A stretch of 64,000 nt of DNA from Aquabacterium sp. A3 (GCF_038069945.1 NZ_JBBPEV010000006.1:62001-126000), one strand, 5' to 3'; positions 47,421-57,042 are shown, counted from the stretch's first letter. Notes: a model not told the origin generated them from the sequence alone. Made by a program: numbers and translations.

Positions 47421-47741
47421 ATGAACCTGCGTCAACTCATCATCGCGGCCGCATTGCTGGCCTTCACCGCCTTCTCTCTGGTTGTCGTCGGCGAGGTGGG
47501 CTACATCGGCCTCTGGCAGGCCGGCCTGGCGTCCAAGGCCACGCTGCAAATCCTGCTGGACCTGTGCATCGCCTGTGGGCTGGGCGGCTTGTGGCTGCTC
47601 GGTGATGCCCAACGGCGGGGCGTGACCCCCTGGCCATGGCTGCTGGCCGTGCTCACCCTGGGCTCCATCGGCTTGCTGGCCTACCTGTTCATGCGCGAAC
47701 GCGATGCCACGCCTGAAGCCGCACCCCATGCAACCCCATGA
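47421..47741 (+). CDS. DUF2834-type small membrane protein
   Basis: A 106-residue protein with three predicted hydrophobic helices (about residues 5-25, 40-60, 72-92) and the family-like pattern of a short loop with GYIGLW before the second helix and DAQRRGVTPWPW before the third. AAGGA is suitably placed before the ATG at 47421. Function unknown. Probably co-transcribed with the next gene and under the divergent XRE regulator. Confidence 0.7.
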   Translation: MNLRQLIIAAALLAFTAFSLVVVGEVGYIGLWQAGLASKATLQILLDLCIACGLGGLWLLGDAQRRGVTPWPWLLAVLTLGSIGLLAYLFMRERDATPEAAPHATP

Positions 47742-47760
47742 TCTGTTCACCGAGCCCACC

Positions 47761-48138
47761 ATGCGCCACCTCGTCACCACCTGCCTGCTGATCGTGGGCC
47801 TCATCCACCTCATGCCCCTGGCGGGCGTGCTTGGGGCCGAGCGCCTGGCCGGGCTCTATGGCTTGCCTGCCCGCCTGCTGGAGGACCCCAACCTGGTCAT
47901 CCTGATGCGCCATCGGGCGGTGCTGTTCGGGCTGTTGGGTGGCTTCCTGCTGCTGGCGGCGTTTCGGCCAAACTTGCAGGCCATCGCCTTGGTGATGGGG
48001 TTCGCCAGCGTGCTGTCCTTTCTGGGGCTGGCATGGAGTGCTGGGCCTCACAACGCGGCGATCGGTCGCGTGGTCACCGCCGACCTGATCGCGCTGCTGG
48101 CCCTGATCGTGGGTGGCGGAGCGCGGCTGCTGCGTTGA
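47761..48138 (+). CDS. small four-helix membrane protein, function unknown
   Basis: A 125-residue protein with hydrophobic stretches at about 5-25, 58-75, 80-100 and 105-122. Similar proteins in other genomes are sometimes labelled phosphopantetheine adenylyltransferase, but no nucleotidyltransferase motif (such as GxFDPxHxGH) is present, so that label is not justified. It begins 19 bp after the DUF2834 gene. An in-frame ATG at 47728 would overlap that gene; 47761 is preferred. Confidence 0.65.
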   Translation: MRHLVTTCLLIVGLIHLMPLAGVLGAERLAGLYGLPARLLEDPNLVILMRHRAVLFGLLGGFLLLAAFRPNLQAIALVMGFASVLSFLGLAWSAGPHNAAIGRVVTADLIALLALIVGGGARLLR

Positions 48139-48207
48139 GTGAGGCCTAAAATCCGGCCCCTTTGACACGCATTGCCACGCCCCACACGGGGCGGCCCCAC
48201 GGGCACC

Positions 48208-49041
48208 ATGAACATCACCGTCAGCGAAGAACTCAAGGCCTACATCGACCCACTGACCCCCGACGAGCACGAGGCGCTGGAGCGCAGCCTGCTCGCCGAA
48301 GGCTGCCGGGATGCTTTGGTGCTGTGGGGCGAGCTGCTGATCGACGGGCACAACCGGTATGGCATCTGCCAGAAACACGGTATTCCGTTTCAGACGGTGC
48401 AGCATCCGCACTTCAAGTCGATGGACGACGTGCACCTGTGGATGATCGACCAGCACCTGGGTCGGCGCAGCGTGTCGGACTTCCAGCGGGGTGTGCTGGC
48501 CCTGCGCAAGCGCGAGATCCTGGCGCAGCGCAAGGCGCAGCAGGCGGAGGCCCGTTCAGGCGAGGCGGCAGGGGCCTCAACACCTGACACGACGTCGGAC
48601 ACCCCGGACACGCCCACCACCGAGGCCCCGGCCCTGAAGAGCCGCGCCGACATCGCACGCGCCGCACGCCTGAGTGCCAACCAGGTGGTGATGATCGAGA
48701 AGATCCAGACCCAGGCGGTGCCGGAGCTGGTCGAGGCCGTGAAGCAAGGCACCATCAGCCTCAATGCGGCGGCGGCCGTGGCCTCGCTGCCCGCCGACGA
48801 GCAGAAGGCCGCAGCCGTGGCGGGCAAGGACGAACTCAAACAGGCGGCCAAGCGGGTGCGCGAGGTGAAGCGCAAAGCCAGCCCCACGGCCGACGCCGCG
48901 CCGCACGATGAGGCCTCAGCGGCCGCCAAGGCCACCGATGCGGTGGATGAGCTGCAGACCCTGCGCCAGCGGGTGGCCGAGCTGACCGCCGAGAACGAGC
49001 ATCTGCGTGCCCAACTGGCCCTGCTGCGGGCCACGGCCTGA
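48208..49041 (+). CDS. ParB/Srx-domain protein with leucine-zipper tail
   Basis: A 277-residue soluble protein. Residues 1-110 form a ParB N-terminal-like domain with the signature LIDGHNRYGICQKHG near 46, where true ParB proteins have the CTP/nuclease-type GHRR/GNRR motif. A low-complexity Thr/Pro linker follows (about 115-145), then a helical region with a KorB/HTH-like appearance (RADIARAARLSANQVVMIEKIQ) and a C-terminal heptad coiled coil (LQTLRQRVAELTAENEHLRAQL). No ParA is nearby, so it is not the chromosomal segregation ParB. Role unknown; similar proteins occur on plasmids and in phage-like loci. Confidence 0.75.
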   Translation: MNITVSEELKAYIDPLTPDEHEALERSLLAEGCRDALVLWGELLIDGHNRYGICQKHGIPFQTVQHPHFKSMDDVHLWMIDQHLGRRSVSDFQRGVLALRKREILAQRKAQQAEARSGEAAGASTPDTTSDTPDTPTTEAPALKSRADIARAARLSANQVVMIEKIQTQAVPELVEAVKQGTISLNAAAAVASLPADEQKAAAVAGKDELKQAAKRVREVKRKASPTADAAPHDEASAAAKATDAVDELQTLRQRVAELTAENEHLRAQLALLRATA

Positions 49042-49077
49042 TGATCGCGCCGGGAACCCTCGGCGCTCAGAGCGCCA

Positions 49078-49761
49078 TCAACCCTTGAGTTGAGCCCGCA
49101 TGGCGTCGATGACGGCCTTGTAATCGGGCTGGCCGAAGATGGCCGAGCCGGCCACGAAGGTGTCGGCGCCGGCATCGGCCACGCGGCGGATGTTGTCCAC
49201 CTTGATGCCGCCGTCCACCTCCAGGCGGATGTCACGCCCCGAAGCGTCGATGATCTTGCGCACCTGCTCGCACTTGCGCAGCGTGCTGTCGATGAAGCTC
49301 TGGCCCCCGAAGCCGGGGTTCACGCTCATCAGCAGCACCACGTCGACCTTGTCGAGCACCCACTCCAGCACGTCCACCGGGGTGGCGGGGTTGAACACCA
49401 GGCCGGCCTGGATGCCTTCGGCCTTGATGAGTTGCAGGGTGCGGTCCACGTGGGTAGAAGCGTCGGGATGGAAGGTGACGATGTCGGCGCCCGATTTGGC
49501 AAAGGCCGTGGCCAGCGCGTCCACCGGTTGCACCATCAGGTGCACGTCGATGGGCACCTTCGTGCCGTCTGCCTTGACCGAATGCTTGCGCAGGGCCTGG
49601 CACACCATGGGCCCGAAGGTCAGGTTGGGCACGTAATGGTTGTCCATCACGTCGAAGTGGATCCAGTCGGCGCCAGCGTCGATCACGTGGCGCACCTCTT
49701 CGCCCAAACGGGCAAAGTCGGCCGAGAGGATGCTGGGGGCGATGCGGAAGGTGCGCGACAT
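49078..49761 (-). CDS. rpe: ribulose-phosphate 3-epimerase
   Basis: Interconverts ribulose 5-phosphate and xylulose 5-phosphate in the pentose phosphate and Calvin pathways. The 227-residue TIM barrel has [16 protein letters not shown] at residue 8, [17 protein letters not shown] near 34, VDVHLMV-type metal/His region near 71, [13 protein letters not shown] near 143 and [12 protein letters not shown] near 175. The ATG giving [10 protein letters not shown] is chosen over upstream in-frame starts. Divergent from apaG. Confidence 0.97.
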   Translation of the reverse strand: MSRTFRIAPSILSADFARLGEEVRHVIDAGADWIHFDVMDNHYVPNLTFGPMVCQALRKHSVKADGTKVPIDVHLMVQPVDALATAFAKSGADIVTFHPDASTHVDRTLQLIKAEGIQAGLVFNPATPVDVLEWVLDKVDVVLLMSVNPGFGGQSFIDSTLRKCEQVRKIIDASGRDIRLEVDGGIKVDNIRRVADAGADTFVAGSAIFGQPDYKAVIDAMRAQLKG

Positions 49762-49866
49762 GATGAGGGGGGCGGTGGACCGCGCCAAGTTCAAGCAGAA
49801 CGCCATTGTAGGAAAAGGCGCAGGGTGAGCCAGCAGGCTGCGCCGCAAATGCCTAGAATGCGCCGC

Positions 49867-50241
49867 ATGAGCCTTGCCAAATTCAGCTGCTCGGTGCAGC
49901 CCCGCTACCTGGAGGAGCAGAGCAACCCTGCTGCCCACGAATACGCCTTCGCGTACACGGTCACCATCGTGAACGCGGGCGATGTGGCGGCGCAGTTGAT
50001 CGGGCGGCGCTGGCTGATCACCGACGCCACCGGCAAGGAAGAAGAGGTGCGGGGCCTGGGGGTGGTGGGCCAACAACCGTTCCTGAGGCCGGGCGAGCGC
50101 TTCGAGTACACCAGCTGGACGCGCCTGGACACCCCTCACGGCGTCATGGAAGGCACGTATTACTGCATGACCGAAGACGCCCGCGCGTTCGAGGCGCCCA
50201 TCGACGCCTTTGTGCTGGGCCGCGCCCAGTCGCTGCATTGA
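49867..50241 (+). CDS. apaG: ApaG/CorD-type protein
   Basis: A 124-residue ApaG-domain protein with a fibronectin-like beta fold: [52 protein letters not shown]... The product has the usual full length when started at the ATG giving [18 protein letters not shown]. Mutants in enterobacteria have cobalt/magnesium phenotypes, and the biochemical role is not settled. The genes rpe (divergent) and the Gcr-like gene (3 bp downstream) are neighbours. Confidence 0.95.
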   Translation: MSLAKFSCSVQPRYLEEQSNPAAHEYAFAYTVTIVNAGDVAAQLIGRRWLITDATGKEEEVRGLGVVGQQPFLRPGERFEYTSWTRLDTPHGVMEGTYYCMTEDARAFEAPIDAFVLGRAQSLH

Positions 50242-50244
50242 CCC

Positions 50245-52446
50245 ATGGGCATCGTCTCGACCTTGATGGCGCCCCTGACGCGCCAGACGTGGTGGCCGCG
50301 CCCGGGCAACGGCTTTGAGCTGGAGCCCTTCCTGGACGCCGCTGAGCGTTGCGACTGCTCGGTGGAGCGCCATGTCTGGCTGATCCGCCTGATCGACTGG
50401 ATACGCCGGGGTGAACCCCTGACGGGCACGCGCCTGGTGCTGCGGCAACTGGAGCAGGATCCGGCCCGCCGTGCGCGCGTGGTGGGCCTGCTGGCCCGCT
50501 TCTGGCAGGACGTGGACGTGGCCGCCCTGCTGGCCGATTACGGCTTCTCGCCGCGCACCTCGTTCCTCAACGAGCTGGGCGAGCGCCTGCGGCGGCGCAT
50601 GATCCCCCTGAGCCCGGAGACGCATGACCTGGGCATGCTGTTTCACCTGCTGTTTGACCACCCGGACGACCTGCTGTGGCTGCAGCGCCTGGACGAGGAC
50701 ACCCTGGCCAGCCTGGGCGCGCTGTGGACCGAGGTGATGGCACTGGCCTATGCGCTCGAAGAAGGCCAGGAGCGCCGCCGCCTGCCCCTGACATGGCGCG
50801 GCCCCTTCTTTGACGGCATGTTCTACCTGGCCACGCAGATCCGGGCGGCGGGGTTCTCCACCCAGTTTCGCTCGCGCATGGGGGTGCGGCTGGATGCCGA
50901 CTTCGAGGTGGAGTTGCTGGCGGCCGAGCGCCGCTCGCACGACGAAAGCGTGCGTCAGGCCTTTCGACAGCTGGGTCACGTGACCGAGCGCGTGCACGAC
51001 ATGGCCCTGGCCCATGTCGAAGCCGGTGGCACGCCGGGCAAGTGGCCGGCGGCCATGCTGCAGGAGGCGCAGTACCTGCGGCTGCTGCTGGACCGCTGCG
51101 CCGAGGGGGCCCGGGGCCTGCACGGCCACCTGGAAGAGCACGGCATCTCGGTCGATCTGGTGTTCCAGATCGACCAGTTGTGCGAACGCTGCCGACGCCT
51201 GGAGATGTTGCTGGACGTCGTGCTGGCGCCCAAGCCGGGTGGCGCCATCCGCCACCTGCTGATCGAGCTGGTGACCGTGGGCGTGGCCCGGCGCAGCGTG
51301 CGCGCCCTGTTCAGGCAACACACCTCGCAACTGGCCCGCAAGGTGGCCGAACGCAGCGCCGCATCAGGCGAGCACTACATCACCCGCGACTGGCCAGAGT
51401 ACCGTCGCATGCTGCGCAGCGCGGCCGGCGGTGGCGCGGTGATGGCGGCCACCACCTTCATCAAGTTCGGCATCGGGGCCTTGGCGGCCTCACCGTTCTG
51501 GCTGGGCATGGCCGCCGGACTGAACTACGCCCTGAGCTTCGTGGCCGTGCAGCTGCTGCACTTCACGGTGGCCACCAAACAGCCCGCCATGACGGCGCCG
51601 GCCATGGCCGCCAAACTGGCCGACGTGCAGGCCGATGAGGCGGTGGAGGGCTTTGTGGACGAGGTGGCCAACCTGATGCGCTCTCAGGTGGCGGGCATCG
51701 TGGGCAACATGGTGGCCGTGGCACCCCTGGTGCTGGGCGTGCAGTGGCTGGCGTGGTGGCTGGGGGGCGCGCCGGTGGTCGATCAGGAAACGGCCCGCCA
51801 TGTGCTTGAGAAGATGACCTTGCTGGGCCCCACGCTGTTTTACGCGGCGTTCACCGGCGTGCTGCTGTTCTCATCGAGCATGATCGCCGGCTGGGCCGAA
51901 AACGCCTTCGTGCTGCACCAGATGGACAGCGCCATGCAGTGGAACCCGCGCATACGGGCCTGGCTGGGCGTGGCCCGCACGGCCAAGTGGGCCCGCTGGT
52001 GGCGCCAGAACATCTCGGGGCTGGCCGCCAACGTGTCGCTGGGCTTCATGCTGGGCGTGGTGCCCGTGATCGCCAGCTTCCTGGCCTTGCCCCTGGACGT
52101 GCGCCACGTGACCCTGTCCACCGGACAGGTGGCCGCCGCGCTGGGGGCCTTGGGCACCGACGTGCTGCGCGAGCCGGGCTTTTGGTGGTGCGTCGTGGCC
52201 CTGCCCCTGACGGGCATGCTCAACGTGGGCGTGAGCTTCGTGATGGCGCTGCGCGTGGCCATCCGGTCACGGGGCGTCAAGGTCAAGGACCGCGCGCGCC
52301 TGAACGCCGCCATCTGGACGCGCGTGCGGCGTCATCCCTTGAGCTTCTTCTTGCCCCCCTCGGGGGCAGGCGCGGCGGCCGAGGCATCGACACCGGCCTT
52401 GCCCTCGCCCTCGGCCGACGACGCCCCGCCTTCCGACAAATCCTGA
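50245..52446 (+). CDS. Gcr-family ('site-specific recombinase') polytopic membrane protein
   Basis: A 733-residue protein. The N-terminal 390 residues are mostly helical and soluble; the C-terminal half has about five or six hydrophobic segments ([99 protein letters not shown]). The family is annotated as a site-specific recombinase after a gonococcal gene, yet no recombinase catalytic motif is visible and the protein is clearly membrane-bound, so the label is doubtful. Three bases after apaG. Its 3' end is overlapped in antisense by the next gene. Confidence 0.85.
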   Translation: MGIVSTLMAPLTRQTWWPRPGNGFELEPFLDAAERCDCSVERHVWLIRLIDWIRRGEPLTGTRLVLRQLEQDPARRARVVGLLARFWQDVDVAALLADYGFSPRTSFLNELGERLRRRMIPLSPETHDLGMLFHLLFDHPDDLLWLQRLDEDTLASLGALWTEVMALAYALEEGQERRRLPLTWRGPFFDGMFYLATQIRAAGFSTQFRSRMGVRLDADFEVELLAAERRSHDESVRQAFRQLGHVTERVHDMALAHVEAGGTPGKWPAAMLQEAQYLRLLLDRCAEGARGLHGHLEEHGISVDLVFQIDQLCERCRRLEMLLDVVLAPKPGGAIRHLLIELVTVGVARRSVRALFRQHTSQLARKVAERSAASGEHYITRDWPEYRRMLRSAAGGGAVMAATTFIKFGIGALAASPFWLGMAAGLNYALSFVAVQLLHFTVATKQPAMTAPAMAAKLADVQADEAVEGFVDEVANLMRSQVAGIVGNMVAVAPLVLGVQWLAWWLGGAPVVDQETARHVLEKMTLLGPTLFYAAFTGVLLFSSSMIAGWAENAFVLHQMDSAMQWNPRIRAWLGVARTAKWARWWRQNISGLAANVSLGFMLGVVPVIASFLALPLDVRHVTLSTGQVAAALGALGTDVLREPGFWWCVVALPLTGMLNVGVSFVMALRVAIRSRGVKVKDRARLNAAIWTRVRRHPLSFFLPPSGAGAAAEASTPALPSPSADDAPPSDKS

Positions 52447-52553
52447 TCGTCCAGCCCAGGCTCGCCCCGGCGGCGGCCGGAAAACATGGTCCACCAGACC
52501 AGGAACAACAAGACGGCCAGGGCCGCCAAGGCTTCAAGCACAATCAACCACAT
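52332..52553 (-). CDS. small single-helix membrane protein, antisense to the Gcr-like gene end
   Basis: A 73-residue frame starting MWLIVLEALAALAVLLFLVWWTMF, a textbook N-terminal transmembrane segment ending in basic SGRRRGEPG, followed by an acidic/Ala-rich tail and KKKLKG. It overlaps the Gcr-like CDS in antisense by 115 bp, and its start codon shares bases with the mltA ATG on the other strand (CATG). A purine-rich AGAGAG lies upstream. The hydrophobic-then-RRR layout looks real, but the overlap makes this uncertain. Confidence 0.5.
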   Translation of the reverse strand: MWLIVLEALAALAVLLFLVWWTMFSGRRRGEPGLDDQDLSEGGASSAEGEGKAGVDASAAAPAPEGGKKKLKG

Positions 52554-53805
52554 GATGCTCTCTGGTGTAGATGGACAACCCGCCCGACGGGCCGCCGGCT
52601 GGCTGGCCCTCGCCTTGATTGTAGGCAGCCTGGCCGGTTGCGGCAGTTGGCTGCACCTGCCCCGCGCGCCTGAAGCGCCTCGGGCCCGGCCTGCGCCCAC
52701 GGCGCCACCCACCGGGCCCCTGGCCGACGGCAGCGTGCAGCGCACCAAATCGCGCTGGGTGCCCGCGCAGTGGGCCGACCTGCCGGGCTGGCAGACCGAC
52801 CCCGTGAGCGACTGGTGGCCCGCCCTGCACCGGGGGTGTGCCCGCCCGGCCCACCCCGACTGGACGGCCTTGTGCACCGAGGTGCGGCGGCTGGGGCCGC
52901 AATGGGGGGCCCAGATGGGCGACGATCTGCTGCGCCAGTGGGTGCAGTCGCAGTTGAGCCCGTGGCGGGTTGAAGGGCCGGATGGCCAGGTGCAAGGCCT
53001 GCTGACCGGTTATTTCGAGCCCCTGCTGGAAGGGCGACGCCAGCCCACCGGGCGGTTTGTGCACCCGCTGTACCGCGCCCCGGCCGACCTGGCCACCCGC
53101 CGCCCGCACTACACCCGGGCCGAACTGGAACAGTTGCCCCAGGCCCGCGCCGACCTGCAAGGGCGCGAGCTGGTCTACCTGGCCGACCCGCTGGACGTGC
53201 TGCTGATCCAGGTGCAGGGCTCTGGCCGCGTGATCCTGGCCGATGAGCCCGATGCCCAGGGCCAGCCCACCGTGGTGCGCATGGCCTTTGCCGGTCACAA
53301 CGATCAGCCTTATGCCTCGGTGGCCCGGTGGCTGGTGGACCAGGGCGCCTTCACGCTGGACCAGGCCTCCTGGCAGGCCATCCGGGCGTGGGCCGAGCGC
53401 AACCCTGCCCGGGTGCCCGAAATGATGCGGGCCAACCCACGGGTGGTGTATTTCAAGGAAGAGGTGCTGCGCGACCCGAACGTGGGCCCTGCCGGCGCAC
53501 AAGGGGTGCCGTTGACCCCGGGACGCTCGATCGCCGTGGACCGCGACAGCATCCCCCTGGGCACCCCCGTGTGGATGGACAGCACCCTGCCCCAGAACTG
53601 GAGCAGCCTGCCGCTGCCGGTCAAGTACCTGCGACGGCTGGTGATGGCGCAAGACACGGGCGGGGCCATCCTGGGCGCCGTGCGGGCCGATTTTTTCTGG
53701 GGCTGGGGCGATGAGGCCCTGGGCGCTGCCGGCAAGACCAAGCAGCCGCTGGCCCTGTGGGCCTTGTGGCCGCAGGGACGCACCCCCGACCGCCTGGCGC
53801 GCTGA
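52552..53805 (+). CDS. mltA: membrane-bound lytic murein transglycosylase A
   Basis: Cleaves peptidoglycan from the inner face of the outer membrane. The 417-residue product, started at the ATG pair at 52552, has a lipoprotein signal (ARRAAGWLALALIVGSLAGC, Cys about residue 31), the MltA barrel (VQGLLTGYFEPLLEGRRQ near 148, YLADPLDVLLIQVQGSGRVIL) and a 3D domain with conserved Asp residues (AQDTGGAILGAVRADFFWGWGDEA near the C-terminus). No good Shine-Dalgarno is seen, and a start at 52486 is also open. It is convergent with the response regulator with zero spacing. Confidence 0.93.
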   Translation: MMLSGVDGQPARRAAGWLALALIVGSLAGCGSWLHLPRAPEAPRARPAPTAPPTGPLADGSVQRTKSRWVPAQWADLPGWQTDPVSDWWPALHRGCARPAHPDWTALCTEVRRLGPQWGAQMGDDLLRQWVQSQLSPWRVEGPDGQVQGLLTGYFEPLLEGRRQPTGRFVHPLYRAPADLATRRPHYTRAELEQLPQARADLQGRELVYLADPLDVLLIQVQGSGRVILADEPDAQGQPTVVRMAFAGHNDQPYASVARWLVDQGAFTLDQASWQAIRAWAERNPARVPEMMRANPRVVYFKEEVLRDPNVGPAGAQGVPLTPGRSIAVDRDSIPLGTPVWMDSTLPQNWSSLPLPVKYLRRLVMAQDTGGAILGAVRADFFWGWGDEALGAAGKTKQPLALWALWPQGRTPDRLAR

Positions 53806-54195
53806 TCAGCCGGGCAGGAAGTTCAGCACCTGCCGGGCAAACTGGCCGACATCGATGGGCTTGGCGATGTAGCCATCGCAGCCCGCCGCGCGCATCTTCT
53901 GCTCGTCGCCTTTCATGGCGTAGGCCGTGAAGGCCACCACCGGCAGGGCCTGCCACCGCTCATCGGCCTTGAGTTCGCTCACGAAGCTCAGGCCGTCCAC
54001 CCCGGGCAGCTGAATGTCCAGCAGCACCAGGTCCGGCGCATGGTGGTGCAGCACCAGCCTGGCCGAGGGCACGTCATGGGCGCCGTGCACGTCACATCCG
54101 GCCGCTTCCAGCAGAAAGCTGGCCAGCTCCAGGTTCATCGCGTTGTCGTCCACGATCAACACCCGCGTGGACATCGGCTGGGGCGACGGGCTCAT
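53806..54195 (-). CDS. single-domain response regulator (CheY-like)
   Basis: A 129-residue receiver domain without an output domain. Acidic pocket Asp16/Asp17 (LIVDDN), phosphoacceptor Asp60 (LLDIQLPGVDG), Thr90 and Lys112 (IAKP) are all present. Its ATG overlaps the stop of the hybrid kinase gene (ATGA) with AGGAG six bases upstream, so the pair is co-translated, and it is the likely final phosphate acceptor of that kinase. The lack of an output domain suggests action on another protein. Confidence 0.95.
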   Translation of the reverse strand: MSPSPQPMSTRVLIVDDNAMNLELASFLLEAAGCDVHGAHDVPSARLVLHHHAPDLVLLDIQLPGVDGLSFVSELKADERWQALPVVAFTAYAMKGDEQKMRAAGCDGYIAKPIDVGQFARQVLNFLPG

Positions 54196-56978
54196 GTCAG
54201 GCTCCTGGTGTCACCGTGCCCCACGCGCCAGCGGCGCAGGCTGTCCAGCAAGGCGTCCAGCGGCCCCTGCCCCTTGTCGAGGAGGGCGGCCGCCGACTGG
54301 CTCAGCTGCGCCACCTCCGCAGGCGACAGGATCATCGCCGTCCAGATGAACACGGGCACCTCGTGGCGGCCCCACCGGGCGTTCAGGGCTTCGATGAACT
54401 GGAAGCCGTCCAGCCCCGGCATCATCAGGTCGAGCACGATCGCATCGACGGCCTCACCGGGCGCGTCCCCCAGGAGCGCCAGGCCGGCCTGGCCGCTGTG
54501 CGCACGCAGGGTGTTCACGCCCAGGCCGGCCAGGGTGGCGGCCATCAGGTCCAGCGCCAAGGGGTCGTCGTCCACCACCAGCACCTGGGCAGGCCGTGGC
54601 CGCCCGCCCCGCAACAAACCTGCGCGCTTCAGGCCGGCGGCGATCTGCTCAGCCTGCAGCGGCTTGGCCAGCACATCGTCCACCCGGTAGCCCGCAGCCG
54701 ACTGCGCGGGCGCGCTCAAGGTGAGGGCCACCACCGGCGTGCGGGCATTGGGCGCATGGCCGCGGATGCCTTGCAATGGCTCGAAAGGCTGCCCCCCCGG
54801 CAGGTGAAGCTCCAGGGCGATGGCGTCGTAATCGGTGCGCGAGGCCGCCTGCACGGCCGCATGGTGGTCAGCGACCAGGTCCACGGCAAAGCCGTGCGGC
54901 TGCAAGCCGTCACGCCAGGCCTCGGCCACCTCGGGTCGGGGCTGCACGGTCAGCAGGCGCAGCGGCGCGACCGGCGTACCCTGCGGCCGCACACCCTCCT
55001 CGACCGGGCCATCGGCCAGCACGCCTTCAAAGTCGGGCACCACCCGGGGCAAGACCAGGTGGAACACACTGCCTTGGCCCTGCACGCTGCGCACCCCCAC
55101 GTCGCCCCCCTGGGCCCGCACGATGCGGCGGGTGAGGGCCAGGCCCAGGCCTGTGCCCTGGTGACGTTTGACCAGCGTGCTGTCCAGTTGCTGGAAGGCG
55201 GTGAACAGGCGCGGCAGATCGGCCTCGGCGATGCCCACACCGGTGTCATGCACTTCGATGCGCACATGGTCCGGCCCTTCAGGCAACGCCAGCACACGCA
55301 CCTCTCCGCCCGCAGGCGTGAACTTGATGGCGTTGGACACGTAGTTGTAGACCACCTGCTTGAGCCGGGACACGTCCAGGCTCACCGCGTCCACCTCTGG
55401 GGCCACCCGCCACTGCAGCGTGACGGCCTGCCGATCGGCCATGGGCTGCATCACCCGCATGAGGTCCTGCATCTGCTCCGACAGGGAACAGGGCTCGGAG
55501 TGAAAGCTCATCTTGCCGGCCTCGACCTTGGACAGGTCGAGCACGTCGTTGATCAGGGTGAGCAGGTGGCGCCCACTGCTGGCGATGTGGCCTAAAAACG
55601 TGTGGTGCTTGGGCGAATCGTGCGGCACCGCACCGCTGTGCAGCAGGTCTGCAAAGCCGATGATGGCATTGAGCGGGGTGCGCAACTCGTGCGACATGTT
55701 GGCCAGGAACTCGCTCTTGAGTCGGTTGGCCTCTTCCATTTGCTGCATCTGGGCCTCCAGCCACACGCCCTTGGCCCGCATGGCCTCGGCCTGACGCTGC
55801 TGGCTGAGGTCGCGAGAGATGGTGGAGGCGCCCACGACGTGCCCCTGGGCATCCAGGATGGGCGAGCTGGTGACCGCCACGTCCACCAGACGACCATCGC
55901 GGTGCAGCCGCACGGTTTCGAACGGGGGGACTTTCAGCCCACGGGCCAGCCGGTCGATGATGCCGCGCTCCTCCTCAACACGGCTCTCGGGCATCAGCAT
56001 GGCCACGTTGCGGCCCAAGGCCTCGTCGGCCGTGTAGCCAAACAGCACCTCGGCGCCGTGGTTCCAGCTGGTGATGACGCCCTCAAGGGTCTTGCCGATG
56101 ATGGCGTCCTGGGACGAGGCCACGATGGCGGCCAGGCGCCCGGCCTGGGCCTGAGCCTCTCGCAGGCCCGAGAGGTCTCTGAACACCATGACAAAGCCGC
56201 CAGGGCCTTCGTCGCCCGGGTCCATGGGCCGGATGGGCGCGACCTGAAGGTCGATGTCGCGCACGCCCCCCGGGGCGCGCACCTGCAAGCGATGCGAGCC
56301 GGTCGGCGGCGCTGGGGCCTCGGCCTGCACCGCCGCGATCAGCGACGACCAGGTGGCCGGCGGCACCAAGGGCGCCACCACCTCCAGCGGCTGGCCCATG
56401 GCCTGTGCCGCAGACAGCCCGAACAAGGCTTCGGCCGTGGCGTTGAGGTCGGTGACACGGCCCGCGTCGTCCACCGCCAGGTAACCCGCCTCGACACTGG
56501 ACAAAGACAGGAGCAGCGCCTGCTGGGCACCGGCCAGCCGATCTTGCGCCTGCCGGCGCTGAACCACCTCGACCTTCAAGGCGGCGATGGCGTCTTCCAG
56601 CTGGCGTGCGCTCGGGATCTTGAGGGCCGCCGGCATCAGCCGCCACGCGGCCACGGCCGTGGCCAGCGATACCAGGGCGGTCAGCCACTTGATGGCGGTT
56701 TCCAGCTCGTAGGCGGGCTGCCAGATGGTCCACACACCCATGACGTGGGTGAGGCCACACGCCGCGATGAACATGGAAAACAACCACGCGATGCCGTTGA
56801 ACTGCGCGTGGGGCCGGCGCCTGACGAAGGCCACCAGCGTGATGGGGATGGAGAAATACGACGCCGCGATCAGCGCATCGGCCGACACCATGGCCCACAA
56901 AAGCCCCGGATCCCAGGTGAAACAATACCCATGGGGCAGGTAGCCCTGCCTCCCCAGCAGATTGGTGATCCAGTCCAT
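54192..56978 (-). CDS. hybrid histidine kinase with ETR1-type ethylene-binding-like membrane domain
   Basis: A 928-residue sensor. Residues 20-115 contain three hydrophobic helices resembling the ethylene-binding domain of plant ETR1. Asp34, Tyr41, Ile71, Cys74 and His78 correspond to ETR1 Asp25, Tyr32, Ile62, Cys65 and His69 at a constant offset, and YFSIP and CGxTH are shared directly. Two PAS domains (about 150-270, 275-395), HisKA with His430 (MSHELRTPL), HATPase (N box about 545-552, DTGVGI, GTGLGL), a receiver with Glu723 in place of the phospho-Asp, and an intact receiver (Asp850) follow. The next gene is a CheY-like regulator. Cys74 and His78 would allow copper binding; ligand not proven. 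Confidence 0.92.
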   Translation of the reverse strand: MDWITNLLGRQGYLPHGYCFTWDPGLLWAMVSADALIAASYFSIPITLVAFVRRRPHAQFNGIAWLFSMFIAACGLTHVMGVWTIWQPAYELETAIKWLTALVSLATAVAAWRLMPAALKIPSARQLEDAIAALKVEVVQRRQAQDRLAGAQQALLLSLSSVEAGYLAVDDAGRVTDLNATAEALFGLSAAQAMGQPLEVVAPLVPPATWSSLIAAVQAEAPAPPTGSHRLQVRAPGGVRDIDLQVAPIRPMDPGDEGPGGFVMVFRDLSGLREAQAQAGRLAAIVASSQDAIIGKTLEGVITSWNHGAEVLFGYTADEALGRNVAMLMPESRVEEERGIIDRLARGLKVPPFETVRLHRDGRLVDVAVTSSPILDAQGHVVGASTISRDLSQQRQAEAMRAKGVWLEAQMQQMEEANRLKSEFLANMSHELRTPLNAIIGFADLLHSGAVPHDSPKHHTFLGHIASSGRHLLTLINDVLDLSKVEAGKMSFHSEPCSLSEQMQDLMRVMQPMADRQAVTLQWRVAPEVDAVSLDVSRLKQVVYNYVSNAIKFTPAGGEVRVLALPEGPDHVRIEVHDTGVGIAEADLPRLFTAFQQLDSTLVKRHQGTGLGLALTRRIVRAQGGDVGVRSVQGQGSVFHLVLPRVVPDFEGVLADGPVEEGVRPQGTPVAPLRLLTVQPRPEVAEAWRDGLQPHGFAVDLVADHHAAVQAASRTDYDAIALELHLPGGQPFEPLQGIRGHAPNARTPVVALTLSAPAQSAAGYRVDDVLAKPLQAEQIAAGLKRAGLLRGGRPRPAQVLVVDDDPLALDLMAATLAGLGVNTLRAHSGQAGLALLGDAPGEAVDAIVLDLMMPGLDGFQFIEALNARWGRHEVPVFIWTAMILSPAEVAQLSQSAAALLDKGQGPLDALLDSLRRWRVGHGDTRSLT

Positions 56979-57013
56979 GGTCTTGTCAGCCGACCGGCGT
57001 TGTTGTCACGCCA

Positions 57014-57042
57014 GTCTGATGACAAGCTTGATGTGTGTCAAC
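57014..57042 (-). promoter_or_regulatory. possible promoter of the hybrid kinase gene
   Basis: Minus-strand TTGACA (57037-57042), 17-nt spacer and CAGACT (57014-57019; weak -10). It is in the 86-bp gap between cynS and the kinase gene. The perfect -35 and correct spacing make it a fair candidate. Confidence 0.35.

Noticed and set aside
47761-48138. Phosphopantetheine adenylyltransferase
   Set aside because: The protein is a four-helix membrane protein without the nucleotidyltransferase motif; the name in databases appears to be an error carried over.
48208-49041. Chromosome partition ParB
   Set aside because: Lacks the canonical ParB arginine motif order, no ParA adjacent and no parS-like sequence seen nearby.
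50245-52446. Integrase/recombinase from a mobile element
   Set aside because: No recombinase catalytic motif, no att-like repeats and no mobile genes near; the product is a membrane protein.
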